Assembly: GCF_963678635.1 (NCBI RefSeq) | Contig: NC_087066.1 | Span: forward strand, 65,044,282 to 65,108,281 | Direction of reading: 5' to 3' | Origin: Symsagittifera roscoffensis | Lineage: Eukaryota > Xenacoelomorpha > Acoela > Convolutidae | DNA length: 64,000 nt | Shown: positions 51,565 to 62,421 of the stretch, one piece after another | How positions within the stretch are numbered: the stretch's first letter is position 1 | How the letters are laid out: every line of letters starts with the position of its first letter | Program-made: the position numbers and the translations under genes | Notes under the pieces: generated by a model | Database searches by the model: none | Seen by the model: only the letters and a program-made list of their open reading frames with translations | Told to the model about the DNA's origin: nothing

Positions 51565-51574
51565 TAGTTCGCAT

Positions 51575-51910
51575 TGATAATATTTTAAATACACCAAAAA
51601 TTATGAAATAATTCATTTTGGAACGATTTCTACGACGGATTAAATGTCCGCTTACGCTTTAAAAGCACGAAATTTATCGCTCATTATTTGTCCCAAATGA
51701 GCCAAACTGGCAATTTTTAAATCCCCATAACTTTACAAAAAATTATCACAGGTGAAATATTTTTTTCAACTTTGAACTCAAAGCAACAAGACTTTACGGA
51801 TGATATATAAAAATTTCTGTCAAAATTTTTCATTATAAAATCAAATATTGTCAGAAACAAATCGCCCAGAGCACAACTTTTCCGTCACTTTCTTCAAAAT
51901 TTAAAAGAGT
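51575..51910. repeat. Interspersed repeat R, partial copy
   Basis: TTTTGGAACGATTTCTACGACGGATTAAATGTCCGCTTACGC, ATTATCACAGGTGAAATATTTTT and AGAGCACAACTTTTCCGTCACTTTC match, in the same orientation, the left arm of the fold-back copy at 22680-22980. It ends shortly before the first exon of the second gene. Confidence 0.65.
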
Positions 51911-51936
51911 TGTTCATACATTATATTTTCATGCAG

Positions 51937-52087
51937 TTGTGAGTAGTCCTACAGCAGCTGCTCTGATTCTGCACAAGAAAAAGAGACAACAACTACAGCA
52001 ACAACAACAAGCGCCCCCCTTGCAGAAGACATCTCCCTTGACCTCTGTCAGTCTTGAGAGCGGACTGAACACATTCGAAAAGTCCAG
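51937..52087 (+). CDS. Unknown gene, internal exon A (Lys/Gln-rich)
   Basis: 151 nt between CATGCAG and GTGAGT, phase 1 in and phase 2 out. The peptide runs VSSPTAAALILHKKKRQQLQ, then QQQQAPPL and a Ser/Thr-rich segment ending FEKSR. Higher GC than its surroundings, clean splice sites and phase continuity with the next exon support real coding. A run of Lys/Arg followed by polyglutamine suggests a cytoplasmic or nuclear disordered region. I do not recognise the protein, and the 5' part of the gene is not identified. Confidence 0.7.
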
Positions 52088-52261
52088 GTGAGTTCTCTCA
52101 AAAATCTGCGACTCTTTATTCGTATTAGGGCGAACCCCTGAATGTTCCGACTGCTTTTTAAGGTCTACGGAGTAGTGTTTGCCTAAAAAAATTGACGAAA
52201 TTTTCATTTAAAAAAACCAGTTTGCTCAATCCAAAAAAAACTTCTTTGAAAATTGTTTCAG

Positions 52262-52397
52262 AGCGCAAATAAAATCGACCCAAAACTGTAGAAATCATCA
52301 TCAGAAGAACTCATGTCAAGGTCACCTAGACATCCATCATAGTCACAGCCAGCCCAACTTAAGACAAAGAGAACTGAGCTGCGAGAAACTGCCGCAG
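52262..52397 (+). CDS. Unknown gene, internal exon B (His/Gln-rich)
   Basis: 136 nt between GTTTCAG and GTAACA, phase 2 in and phase 0 out. The peptide (AQIKSTQNC, HHQKNSCQGHLDIHHSHSQP, NLRQRELSCEKLPQ) is low-complexity and His/Gln/Ser-rich, probably disordered. It follows exon A after a 174-bp intron that contains an end fragment of repeat R. It has no ATG. Confidence 0.68.
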
Positions 52398-52560
52398 GTA
52401 ACACTAGGGCTCATTTCCACCGACACTCCGCATTTCAAACTTTCCATTTATTTAAGTTGTCTTACGTGTTATTATGACTGAACGCGTGATGTTAAGATGT
52501 AAGGTATGAAGAACAAAATTATTTGGGCCCTGAAACAATAGTTCAAAATAGTTCCTGTTT

Positions 52561-52990
52561 AAGAGTAATGAACGTAGTGAAGACTCTTATATAGGTCTTG
52601 CTTATTTTTTTCTTGTTTTTTTTTTCAAGTAAAAATTTTGAAAATTTGAGGCACTTAGGTATAATGCTCTTTTTGAGTTCAGATGAAATTCATCTGCTGA
52701 AAGTGACTTAAATATCACTCTCCAAATACGAGCGTTGAAAATAGCGCAAAAAAACATGAACGATTTCTATTTTCGAAAGTGGAATTTATTTTTAAGATTT
52801 CCCAGCGGAATAAAAACTTTACCTATTGATCCAGTTTTCTCAAGTTGTGTTCATGATATAAAAAATCATAAATTGTTCTAGAAATTTGAAGAATTTAAAG
52901 GGCATCCAGTTTTTCCTTTGAATTTTGGAAGTGGAAGTTTTTTCATGAAAATCAGTGTTTTTTTATGTTTACTTGTGTTCATTACTCTTT
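52561..52990. mobile_element. MITE, AAGAGTAATGAACG family, copy 1
   Basis: Terminal inverted repeats AAGAGTAATGAACG and (G)TTCATTACTCTT bound 430 bp. The left end also forms a local hairpin because AAGAGT is followed by ACTCTT 22-27 bases on (AAGAGTAATGAACGTAGTGAAGACTCTT). Shared interior: TATATAGGTCTTGC, GCACTTAGGTATAATGC, CACTCTCCAAATACGA, AGTTTTCTCAAGT. Confidence 0.85.
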
Positions 52991-53146
52991 TCAAATCTTC
53001 GATTGGCTATGTTTGATAAATACAGGTGTTATCCAAACATTATTTGGATCAGGTTTTTTTGATAGATCGATTCTTTTTTTTTAAATAATTTTTTATTATT
53101 TTTTGAGACGCTTCGGGTAATTTTTTCCCAAAGTTTATAATTTTTT

Positions 53147-53563
53147 AAGAGTAATGAACGTAGTGAAGACTCTTATATAGGTCTTGCTGATGTTTTAATT
53201 TTTTTTCCAGGAAAAAGTCGTGAAAATTCAATGCACTTAGGTATAATGCAATTTAATCGAAATTAAACTGCTGAAAGTGACGTAAATCGCACTCTCCAAA
53301 TGCGAATGTGGAAAAGGCGCAAAAAAACGTGAACTAATTCTAGTTTCGATAGTGAAATTTATTTTTAATTTTGCCCAGTGGAAAAATTTTTTTACCTTTT
53401 GATCTAGTTTTCTCAAGTGGGTTACATGTTATCAAAAAAGCGCCAATGATAAATTGCTCTAGAAATTCAAAGAGCTTAAAAAGCATCTAGTTTTTCTTTG
53501 AAATTCGAAAGTTGAGATTTTTTTTTTGCAGAAAGTCAGTGTTTACTTGCGTTCATTACTCTT
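53147..53563. mobile_element. MITE, AAGAGTAATGAACG family, copy 2
   Basis: 417 bp with the same terminal repeats and interior landmarks as the copy at 52561, diverged by scattered substitutions and small indels. Both copies lie in one intron in the same orientation. Confidence 0.85.
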
Positions 53564-54507
53564 TTCCAATCTTCAATTGGTTATGTTCTCATTAACTACT
53601 AAACAACTTTCAACAAAACAATAGCGATACAGGAAGTCTCCAGGAAGTCCTCGGGGAACATATAAATCAAATTTTTCAAATTTTGTTTCATTTTCTCAAA
53701 AGCTACGAATCCAAATCTGGCGTTTTGGGCTTCCTGGATATGCGGCTACGCTCAATTTTTTTCACACAAAAAACTATGCTCCTAGTAAAAGTCAAATTTT
53801 TAATTTTGACAATTTTCTTGAAACTTTTTGACTCTTCATTCAAAAACTACCATCCCAAATCTGAATACTTGATTTCATTTCCATTGAAAGACAGGGTTGT
53901 GGATCAATCCTTAAAGCCGCAATGCTCAATTTTTTTTAAACAAAGTCAAAAGTTTGATTGTTTTACTGTTTTTGAAACGTATGAATTTGTTCATAAACCA
54001 CCCTCCCAAATCTGAGATTATGGGTTCAATTGAAAAGAAAATTGAGAAAAGTTGACTAATATAAGCAGCATCGTCCAACATTTATGGCCCTCAGAAAAGT
54101 CAATGTTTTGATTTCTTGTTCGTTTTTTGAAAATTTTGTCTCAAAAACTACTCAGCTGATCTGATATCAAGAGTTTTTTTGAGGCAACAGGTTGTGGGAA
54201 GCCTCTGTGCATAAGCGACAATGCGTTAAAATTTGTATGAAAATGTTTTTTTTAAGGAAAATTCCCATTTCTCGAAAAATTTCACTCTTATTTTGTCAGA
54301 GAAACAATTAGGGTTTAGATGGGGCTCATTTTTGAAAATATCTATTTCATCGCGCATCAGTATAACAAAATGAAAAAAAGAGCCAACTAACAAAAAAGAG
54401 CCAACTAAAGAGTGGAAAAGGAACCAACCAACAAAATTAATTACGCGGTAGCTTTAACGTGTTTAAAGCTTCATACAGAGAATTTAAAAATTTGTACCTT
54501 GGCCCAG

Positions 54508-54637
54508 ATGATCAACAATTCGGCCGATAAAACTATCGGCTTCACTTCCTGCATTCATCACAAGTGGGGCAGTGATCCCATGGGCTTCCAAGCAGACAAG
54601 AGACCCGACTTCAACTCTGATTGGAAACGAATATCGG
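54508..54637 (+). CDS. Unknown gene, internal exon C
   Basis: 130 nt between TTGGCCCAG and GTGAAC, phase 0 in and phase 1 out. The peptide starts MINNSADKTIGFTSC, then HHKWGSDPMGFQADKRPDFN and SDWKRIS. It is a balanced, non-repetitive sequence and could be part of a folded or conserved region. Phase agrees with exons B and D. The leading ATG is probably internal, since exon B also ends in phase 0. No family recognised. Confidence 0.7.
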
Positions 54638-54904
54638 GTGAACCAATACTTAAAGTTTCGTAGAGTTAACACTTTATGTTAAATACCTTCATTGTTTATC
54701 TTGTCATCCTGTGAGATTCCTTTTTTTGGATTTAACAAACATTTCGATTTTTTGAAGTTATTTCTTATATTCTGTCTACAAACGTCTATGATGAAGAGCA
54801 AAGAAAGCAATTTTTCAAATAGGGTTGACTATTTCTTCTTTCATTTTCCTTCAATATTGAAAAACAGTTCAATATTAATTAAACTCTTGCCAATATCCAA
54901 ACAG

Positions 54905-55082
54905 GTGAGCCAGAGGAAGACCTGAGAGGTCGGAACCAGCGGCGCTTCACAGTGGGGGCTGGGGTGGCAGAGGGGTTTATGAGTCATCAGGGAGGAGGAG
55001 GAGCCAGTTTATCGTTCAATCAAGAGAGCCAGTACTCGAGGAACTTCAAAGCGTGGGATCTGCTGGAGAGTCATCCGGAAAA
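54905..55082 (+). CDS. Unknown gene, internal exon D (Gly-rich)
   Basis: 178 nt between CCAAACAG and GTAAAG, phase 1 in and phase 2 out. The peptide includes GEPEEDLRGRNQRRFTVGAG, VAEGFMSHQGGGGASLSF and YSRNFKAWDLLESHPEK. RRFTVG could be a basophilic-kinase site, by inference only. High GC contrasts with the flanks. No ATG-to-stop ORF exists, which is why simple ORF scans miss it. The next exon was not identified in the window. Confidence 0.72.
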
Positions 55083-55256
55083 GTAAAGCTTTTTGACTCC
55101 GCCATAAATTTTTAACGGTCCAATGACCAATATATTTTAAACTACCAGTTCGAATATCTAGAAAAAAATGCGTACCAACCAACCTTTTGAGCTTGACGTT
55201 GTTTCAGAGCCAGTTAAAGGTTTTTGCCACAAGATTTTACTACAGGAGTTATAGTA

Positions 55257-55690
55257 AATGAGAATGAACGTAGTGAAAACTCTTACATAGGTTTTGATGA
55301 TTTTTCAAGTTTTTTTTTCAGGAAAAGTCTTAAAATTAGTACACGCTCAATTCTGACTTTTCGTGGTTGGACTTTCGATTTCTTTCTAAGTTCAGCTGAT
55401 ATACTTTGTTACTAGGAAAGCAAACTCCACTATCGAACAGTAAAAATGTTAAAGTCACAAGCAACGTGATTGACTTCTAGTTTCGAAAGTGGAATTCAAT
55501 TTTTGATTTCCCAGCGCAACTGAAAAATTATCTATTGATCCTATTTTCTCACATTGGGATAATTTTATTAGAAAGCACCATTCTTGATTAGCTCTTGTTA
55601 CTCAAAGAGCTTTCAGGGCATATATAATTCCCTATAAATCAAAAGTTTTTTTTCTGTTTAAAGACAGTTTCCTTGCGTTCATTACTCTTT
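55257..55690. mobile_element. MITE, AAGAGTAATGAACG family, copy 3 (diverged)
   Basis: It begins GAGAATGAACGTAGTGAAAACTCTTACATAGG and ends GCGTTCATTACTCTTTT. More diverged than copies 1, 2, 4 and 5, with the same hairpin-plus-TIR design. Confidence 0.75.
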
Positions 55691-55970
55691 TCCATCTGTG
55701 AGTTGGCTTTGTTTTCTTTTATAAAGTCAGTTTTTCTCTTTTTTTCCTTGCGTTCATTTAATTTTTTGCAACTGTCTGTAGGATATATTTTCAAAAATTA
55801 GACCTACAATAGAAGGCAGCGGCACTCACGATCACGATATTTGAAAGGAACTTGCAATATGACTGAAAAATTGTTCAGCATCCAATTTTTTGAACCCTCG
55901 TCTAATTCCGAGCGAAGTTTTATAAATTAAAAGTTTTCCATCAACTAGTGTAGCAGTAAGTTTTAATTAA

Positions 55971-58139
55971 AAAAATAGTTTCAGGAGTTTCATATAGAGT
56001 TCATTCGACAATAATTTTTTCAAATGAAGACCTTAAACAAAATAGTTGTCAAAAAAATTGTTGATTTTGTTTCATGTTTTCTTGATAAATTTTTGCAATG
56101 ATAAGTCTTCTATTTTGCCTAAATTACTAGCTGTTTACGCGTTCAATTAGTTTACACATCAAAAAACGCGCTACATTTTTCACAAAAATTCCAAAAAAAC
56201 TTATTGTTTTTTATAAATGGTCGGAACATTATTAGGAGTCGATTAACGTAGTCGATTAACTCCTATTTAAGTCGCTATGATTTTTCCTTTTTTCTTCAAG
56301 AAAGGTCCTAAAGTTTGATCAGGCTCAAGTTTAACTTTTATGGTAGAAATTTTTGATTTTAAATTAAATTCATTTTTTGCATAAAAGAAAACAAACTCCA
56401 CAATCGAACCGCAAAAAATTGAAGGTCATGACAAAAACAATCGACTCCTGGTTTGGAAATTGAACTTAATTTTTAGATTTCCTAGTAAAATTAAATTTTA
56501 TATGACAATCTAATTTTCTACAATTGGGTTAATTTTACAGAAAAAATGTCAATTAAAAATTGTTTTATAATTTCAAGTAGCTTTGTATGTTTCATCTTTG
56601 AAATTTGAAAGTTGTTTTTTCTTCCAAAAAAACAAGCCATTAATTTTTCTGTTTATTTGCGTTGATTGATTATTTTCCAACAATCTCTTCGTTCTATTGT
56701 GCTAATTGCAAGGTAATCAATAAAAAATTTTATGATCAAGACTTTTTTGAGGGTCTTTTTTTGTTTTCTCAGAAACTTTTTTGCCAGTTTACATCAAAAT
56801 GGTACTAATAGGAAAAATTACTTTCCATACTTTCATATGCGAGCCTTTAAATTTTTTACTAGTGTCTTTCAACCTTACCTTACTCTCTACGGTCTGATCA
56901 ATTTTAAAAAGGAGGGGTGGGGTTTGATTTTGACTAGAATTTAGTTTTTCTGAATAAATTTTCTCAAAATTCATCCAGCAAAATCTTTGAATAACAATTC
57001 AATCAAAAAACAGGCTGTGAGAATTTTGCTTGAGCGGCTATGCCCTTACTTTTTTAGAAAAACCTGTGGAAATAAAGCCCGCTATTCTCTAATCGTGGTA
57101 GGAAAAACGCTATCAAAAATTCAAATAAGACAAATTTTTAAGAGTAAGGAACGTAGTGAAGACTCTTATATAGGTCATGTTGATTTTTTTGTTTTTTTCA
57201 GGAAAAAGTCTCAACATATTGATGCACTTAGGTATAATGCACTTTTTGAGTTCAATTGAAATTCATCTGCTGAACATGACGTAAATAGCACTCTCCAAAT
57301 AAGAACGTGGAAATGGCGCAAAAAAATTTGAACGATTTCTAGTTTCGAAAGTGGAATTTATTTGTAAGAATTGCCAGTGGACTAAAATCTTTACCTATTG
57401 ATCCAGTTTTTTCAAGTAGGGTTCATGCTATCAAAACAGCGCCAATCATAAATTGTACTTGAAATTTGAAGAGCTTAAAGGGCATCTATTTTTTCCTTGA
57501 AATTCGAAAGTTGAGATTTTTTTCAAGAAAGTCAGTGTTTTTTTTATGTTCACTTGCGTTCATTACTATTTTCTAATCTTAGATTGGCTATGTTTAGAAA
57601 TTTTAACGTTTTAGTGAATCTTGTTTGATTTTTTTTAACACGCTAGTGCCATATCTAGGTTGAGGGTTCAGTCGACATAGTAAGTTGTGAGGATCGTACT
57701 TGCATAAACGGCTACTCCGTAATTATATTAAGCTAACCTACGTACGGACCTGGAAAAGTTTGATATTTGGTTTTTTACTGTTCGTTTTGATCACTTTCCA
57801 CAAAAACAAACTTCAGGAAACAACTTCAGTAAAGTAAGTTAAGAGTTTGGTGTGTTCGTGCCACGATGAAGAAAACTATCAGGTTATAATATTTTTTTTC
57901 AAATGAAGACGCACAAAACTTATAGCTCAAGAAAATAAGCATTATGATAGTGTTATAAACAGTTAATGGCAGAAATACTTCAAAAACAGCCAACAAAAGC
58001 TGGCAAATCTAACGTTGGTTGTAATCTAACGCCTAAGTCAGTTTAAAGTACTTTAAAAAGTTTTTTAAACTAACTATGAGGCGTTAGATTACATCCCCTC
58101 ATTAAAATCCTTATGGACTTTGTCTTGACAACTATAAAA
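55971..58139. repeat. 2.17-kb tandem duplication, unit 1
   Basis: Unit 1 starts AAAAATAGTTTCAGGAGTTTCAT and ends GGACTTTGTCTTGACAA. It is followed directly by unit 2 at an offset of 2169-2173 bp with very high identity. It contains a related MITE (about 56235-56676, ends GGAGTCGATTAACG and GCGTTGATTGATTATT), MITE copy 4 of the AAGAGTAATGAACG family (57140-57570, here GAGTAAGGAACG), and a hairpin with perfect 14-bp ends TGTAATCTAACGCC / GGCGTTAGATTACA (about 58018-58093). ORFs of 70 and 90 codons occur in both units and are part of the repeat. Confidence 0.92.
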
Positions 58140-60309
58140 AAAAATAGTTTCAGGAGTTTCATAAAGAGTTCATTCGACAATAATTTTTTCAAATGAAGAC
58201 CTGAAACAAAATAGTTGTCAAAAAAATTGTTGATTTTGTTTCATGTTTTCTTGATAAATTTTTGCAATGATAAGTCTTCTATTTTGCCTAAATTACTAGC
58301 TGTTTACGCGTTCAATTAGTTTACACATCAAAACACGCGCTACATTTTTTCACAAAAATTCCAAAAAAAACTTATTGTTTTTTATAAATGGTGGGAACAT
58401 TATTAGGAGTCGATTAACGTAGTCGATTAACTCCTATTTAAGTCGCTATGATTTTTCCTTTTTTCTTCAAGAAAGGTCCTAAAGTTTGATCAGGCTCAAG
58501 TTTCATTTTTATGGTAGAAATTTTTGATTTTAAATTAAATTCAATTTTTGCATAAAAGAAAACAAACTCCACAATCGAACCGCAAAAAATTAAAGGTCAT
58601 GACAAAAACAATCGACTCCTGGTTTGGAAATTGAATTTAATTTTTAGATTTCCTAGTAAAATTAAATTTTATATGTCAATCTAATTTACTACAATTGAGT
58701 TAATTTTACCGAAAAAATGTCAATCAAAAATTGTTTTATAATTTCAAGTAGCTTTGTATGTTTCATCTTTGAAATTTGAAAGCTGTTTTTTTTTTTCCAA
58801 AAAAACAAGCCATTAATTTTTCTGTTTATTTGCGTTGATTGATTATTTTCCAACAATCTCTTCGTTCTATTGTGCTAATTGCAAGGTAATCAATAAAAAA
58901 TTTTATGATCAAGACTTTTTTGAGGGTCTTTTTTTGTTTTCTCAGAAACTTTTTTGCCAGTTTACATCAAAATGGTACTAATAGGAAAAATTACTTTTCA
59001 TACTTTCATATGCGAGCCTTTAAATTTTTTACTAGTGTCTTTCAACCTTACCTTACTCTCTACGGTCTGATCAATTTTAAAAAGGAGGGGTGGGGTTTGA
59101 TTTTGACTAGAATTTGGTTTTTCTAAATAAATTTTCTCAAAATTCATCCAGCCAAAACTTTGAATAACAATTCAATCAAAAAACAGGCTGTGAGAATTTT
59201 GCTTGAGCGGCTATGCCCTTACTTTTGTAGAAAAACCTGTGGAAATAAAGCCCGCTATTCCCTAATCGTGGTAGGAAAAACGCCATCAAAAATTCAAATA
59301 AGACAAATTTTTAAGAGTAAGGAACGTAGTGAAGACTCTTATATAGGTCATGTTGATTTTTTTTGTTTTTTTTTTCAGGAAAAAGTCTCAACATATTGAT
59401 GCACTTAGGTATAATGCACTTTTTGAGTTCAATTGAAATTCATCTGCTGAACATGACGTAAATAGCACTCTCCAAATAAGAACGTGGAAATGGCGCAAAA
59501 AAATTTGAACGATTTCTAGTTTCGAAAGTGGAATTTATTTGTAAGAATTGCCAGTGGACTAAAATCTTTACCTATTGATCCAGTTTTTTCAAGTAGGGTT
59601 GATGCTATCAAAACAGCGCCAATCATAAATTGTACTTGAAATTTGAAGAGCTTAAAGGGCATCTATTTTTTCCTTGAAATTCGAAAGTTGAGATTTTTTT
59701 CAAGAAAGTCAGTGTTTTTTTTTATGTTCACTTGCGTTCATTACTATTTTCCAATCTTAGATTGGCTATGTTTAGAAATTTTAACGTTTTAGTGAATCTT
59801 GTTTGATTTTCCTTTAACACGCTAGTGCCATATCTAGGTTGAGGGTTCAGTCGACATAGTAAGTTGTGAGGATCGTACTTGCATAAACGGCTACTCCGTA
59901 ATTATATTAAGCTAACCTACGTACGGACCTGGAAAAGTTTGATATTTGGTTTTTTACTGTAAGTTTTGATCACTTTTCACAAAAACAAACTTCAGGCAAC
60001 AACTTCAGTAAAGTAAGTTAAGAGTTTGGTGTGTTCGTGCCACGACGAAGAAAACTATCAGGTTATAACATTTTTTTCAAATGAAGACGCACAAAACTTA
60101 CTGCTCAAGAAAATAAGCATTATGATAGTGTTATAAACAGTTAATGGCAGAAATACTTCAAAAACAGCCAACAAAAGCTGGCAAATCTAACGTTGGTTGT
60201 AATCTAACGCCTAAGTCAGTTTAAAGTACTTTAAAAAGTTTTCTAAACTAACTATGAGGCGTTAGATTACATTCCCTCATTAAAATCCTTATGGATTCTG
60301 TCTTGACAA
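58140..60309. repeat. 2.17-kb tandem duplication, unit 2
   Basis: Nearly identical to unit 1, with scattered single-base changes and T/A-run length differences. It carries the second GGAGTCGATTAACG element (about 58406-58847), MITE copy 5 (59313-59749) and the second TGTAATCTAACGCC hairpin (about 60199-60275). It ends GGATTCTGTCTTGACAA, after which the sequence changes character. Low divergence means the duplication is recent, or that the assembly has expanded two haplotypes. Confidence 0.92.
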
Positions 60310-62290
60310 TTTGATCTGTTTTTGGGTTTTCGTGAGCCAAACACACGAGGCATTGCTTACGAGTGTAGCCGAGCAAGGTTACACCGAACATGGGGATAAT
60401 TCAGGTCCTTTTTTGAATTGTGAGTTAGGACCGATGTGGTTAACTCATAGAGTAATTTCGGATAGGGTACACCGTCTGCTCGTCACGCTATCTTATTTTC
60501 GGCCGGATAGATTCGTGCAACTTCTTAGTCTAATACCGATCCTAATCTTACTCTTATACTATCTAGTCTCAGGGTGTTTAACTAGTCTCTGCTAGGCTCA
60601 ATAGATCTAGGGTATACTGGTTTATTGCGGCTGCTGAAGTCTTCTTGGAGAGTCAACTAATTTCTAAGTTAAATTCAAATCTCTCTGGTGCTGAAATTAC
60701 AAGTAATTCCAGCACTTACAAATAAGTGGGTTGTTAGTTAGATGGATCATGATTGGTTAATATTAAACACTTTACAGTGGTAAAATATCTAATTTATCCA
60801 ATCATAAAATGTAGTTTAGATCAGGTTCCACCCATCCGGGTTTTACAGAGTTTTTTAGAATAGTCTTTCTGCAATTCAAAGGATGGATGATGGACGTTGG
60901 TATTTGGCGAACATCATATTTCGTCTGGGTTCTCTTGTTAGAGAAGTTCCAGGTTCAATCGTTGTGTCTTCTCATGACAACGACTGGGTTTTCGCAACAA
61001 ACTCAAATCTGATTTCAGAATGGTTGGCTATGACAGGTTTTTTCGTTTCATGTAGAGAACTTCTTTGTGTTTGACCTTGTCTGGGAATGGCGTGGAGATT
61101 GTGCGTGGAGGGGATGCCTGGTTACTCGGATCTGTACGTATACTTGAACATCGAGGTGGTCATTGGTCTAGTTCAATGAAGTCCTTTTCTGCGAAGTCAA
61201 GTCGTACTCTAAATCCTTTGAGTTGTGATTGTGGGCGGCATATTGATTGTGGTTGGCCATTCTTTTTCGAGTGTATTGGAGTCATTTTGTCTTTGGATGT
61301 TCGTCTTTGGTGTTGTATGCTGATCTATATACTGCAAGGTATAATTTACATTTTATAAAATTTTTATTAGTTTGGTGTTTTAATTATGATTTTGGTTAGT
61401 TGTTTTCACAAAAGCTTTTTGTTTTAGTTCGGTTATTTTGAAGAGTTACTCACCCTTGAGTACCTCTTATTAAAAATAGGAGTGTGGTCACAAAGCGTGG
61501 ATGTAGCGCGGTGGGTTAGGCCGGCTATAGAGCATGCTCAGGACGTACTCTCTGGTGGGTTAGGCCAGGAGTGGGAGTATGATTTCGTGCGGTTTCTGTG
61601 AGAGGTCCTGTTATGTGATAACGTTTTATGTTGGGTTTATTGTGGTTTTTCTTATGTTTCGTTGGTTGTGTCCTTTTTTCAAAAATCAAATTGTTTTTGG
61701 TATGGGTTTGTCTTTCGACTTTTTTGTGTTTTATTATTTCTTTCTTAGACTTTATAATAGTCTTCAAAAGAATAAATTATCCAGTTTTAAACTGGGTTAA
61801 TCCGGTTTGGGTACCGTTGGTTTCCTTTTCTTAGTCATGCTGTTATTCTATGTGTTGTGGTGTTTAGTAAGCTGCGTTGGTTAGTTTTGTTTAGTATATA
61901 ATTCCTTTCCAACCGGGTTAAAGGAAAGTTCGAAACTTGTTATCGTGTGTTAGAGTTGTTGAGTGTGAAAGCTTGAAACTGAAATTCATTATTTAAACAA
62001 TTCTTCGTGGGCGAGCTGTGCGAGTTTGGATAGAATTCTTGTGCGAGTGAATGAAAATATCAAAAGGTTAGTACTGCATTTGCGTTTTATCAATTTACTA
62101 CATAGAATTTCAATTTTACTGCTAGTTTTGGGGAAAAATTAAGTTACAAATTTTCATCATTATTAGAATTACTGCTTTTAGGGAAATAATTTATAAATTA
62201 ATTTACTACATTGGTATGAATTTTATTGAAATTTCTAGTGTAAAATATTAATAGAGTTTTTAAGAATTTGAAGAAGTTTTCGATTTTGTA
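60310..62290. other. G/T-skewed + strand region downstream of the minus-strand gene
   Basis: Composition changes at 60310. From about 61350 the + strand is clearly rich in G and T, as it is through the following minus-strand gene. Features seen: a hairpin GTGCTGAAATTACAAGTAATTCCAGCAC (60690-60717), and GGTGGGTTAGGCC repeated at about 61511 and 61553. Small + strand ORFs (60311-60595, 61065-61358) have no recognised motif. This may be the non-coding end of a mobile or viral-derived unit that contains the minus-strand ORF, but no terminal repeat was identified. Confidence 0.4.
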
Positions 62291-62296
62291 TTTTTC

Positions 62297-62302
62297 TTTA
62301 TT
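62297..62302 (-). terminator. Candidate polyadenylation signal of the minus-strand gene
   Basis: On the minus strand the sequence reads ACAATAAAGAAAA about 120 bases beyond the stop codon, and about 40 bases after the predicted acceptor of the 3' UTR intron. Confidence 0.45.
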
Positions 62303-62342
62303 GTATTTTGCAGATGATCGTGAGATGAAGACTAAAAATCTA

Positions 62343-62418
62343 AATAAAACATGGATAAAGAATGGTTAGTGTTTTATTTTAAATTTATTAGTTAAGAATA
62401 TGTATAAATTATACTTAC
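62343..62418 (-). other. Predicted intron right after the stop codon of the minus-strand gene
   Basis: On the minus strand the coding end reads GACGACTAACAG|GTAAGTATAA, a near-perfect 5' splice site starting 3 nt after the TAA. About 75 bases on, CACTAAC (a branch-point consensus) precedes TTTTATTTAG. Acceptor placement is approximate (first AG after the branch point). A stop this close to the junction would not be expected to trigger nonsense-mediated decay. Confidence 0.5.
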
Positions 62419-62421
62419 CTG

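Larger units (their letters stand above)
52398..54507. other. Intron of the unknown gene with two MITEs
   Basis: It holds a fragment of the 46506-type element (about 52455-52515) and two copies of the AAGAGTAATGAACG MITE (52561-52990 and 53147-53563). The 110-codon ORF at 53683-54015 has no support beyond being open. Near 54375-54430, AAAGAGCCAACTAA is repeated. Confidence 0.6.

Noticed and set aside
56732-59399. Pairs of 60-90-codon ORFs repeated at 2173-bp spacing
   Set aside because: They are copies of each other through the tandem duplication, and part of each lies inside a MITE. No coding signature.
60311-60595. 94-codon + strand ORF at the edge of the tandem duplication
   Set aside because: It begins within a few bases of the duplication boundary, has no recognisable domain, and ends in a generic hydrophobic run.
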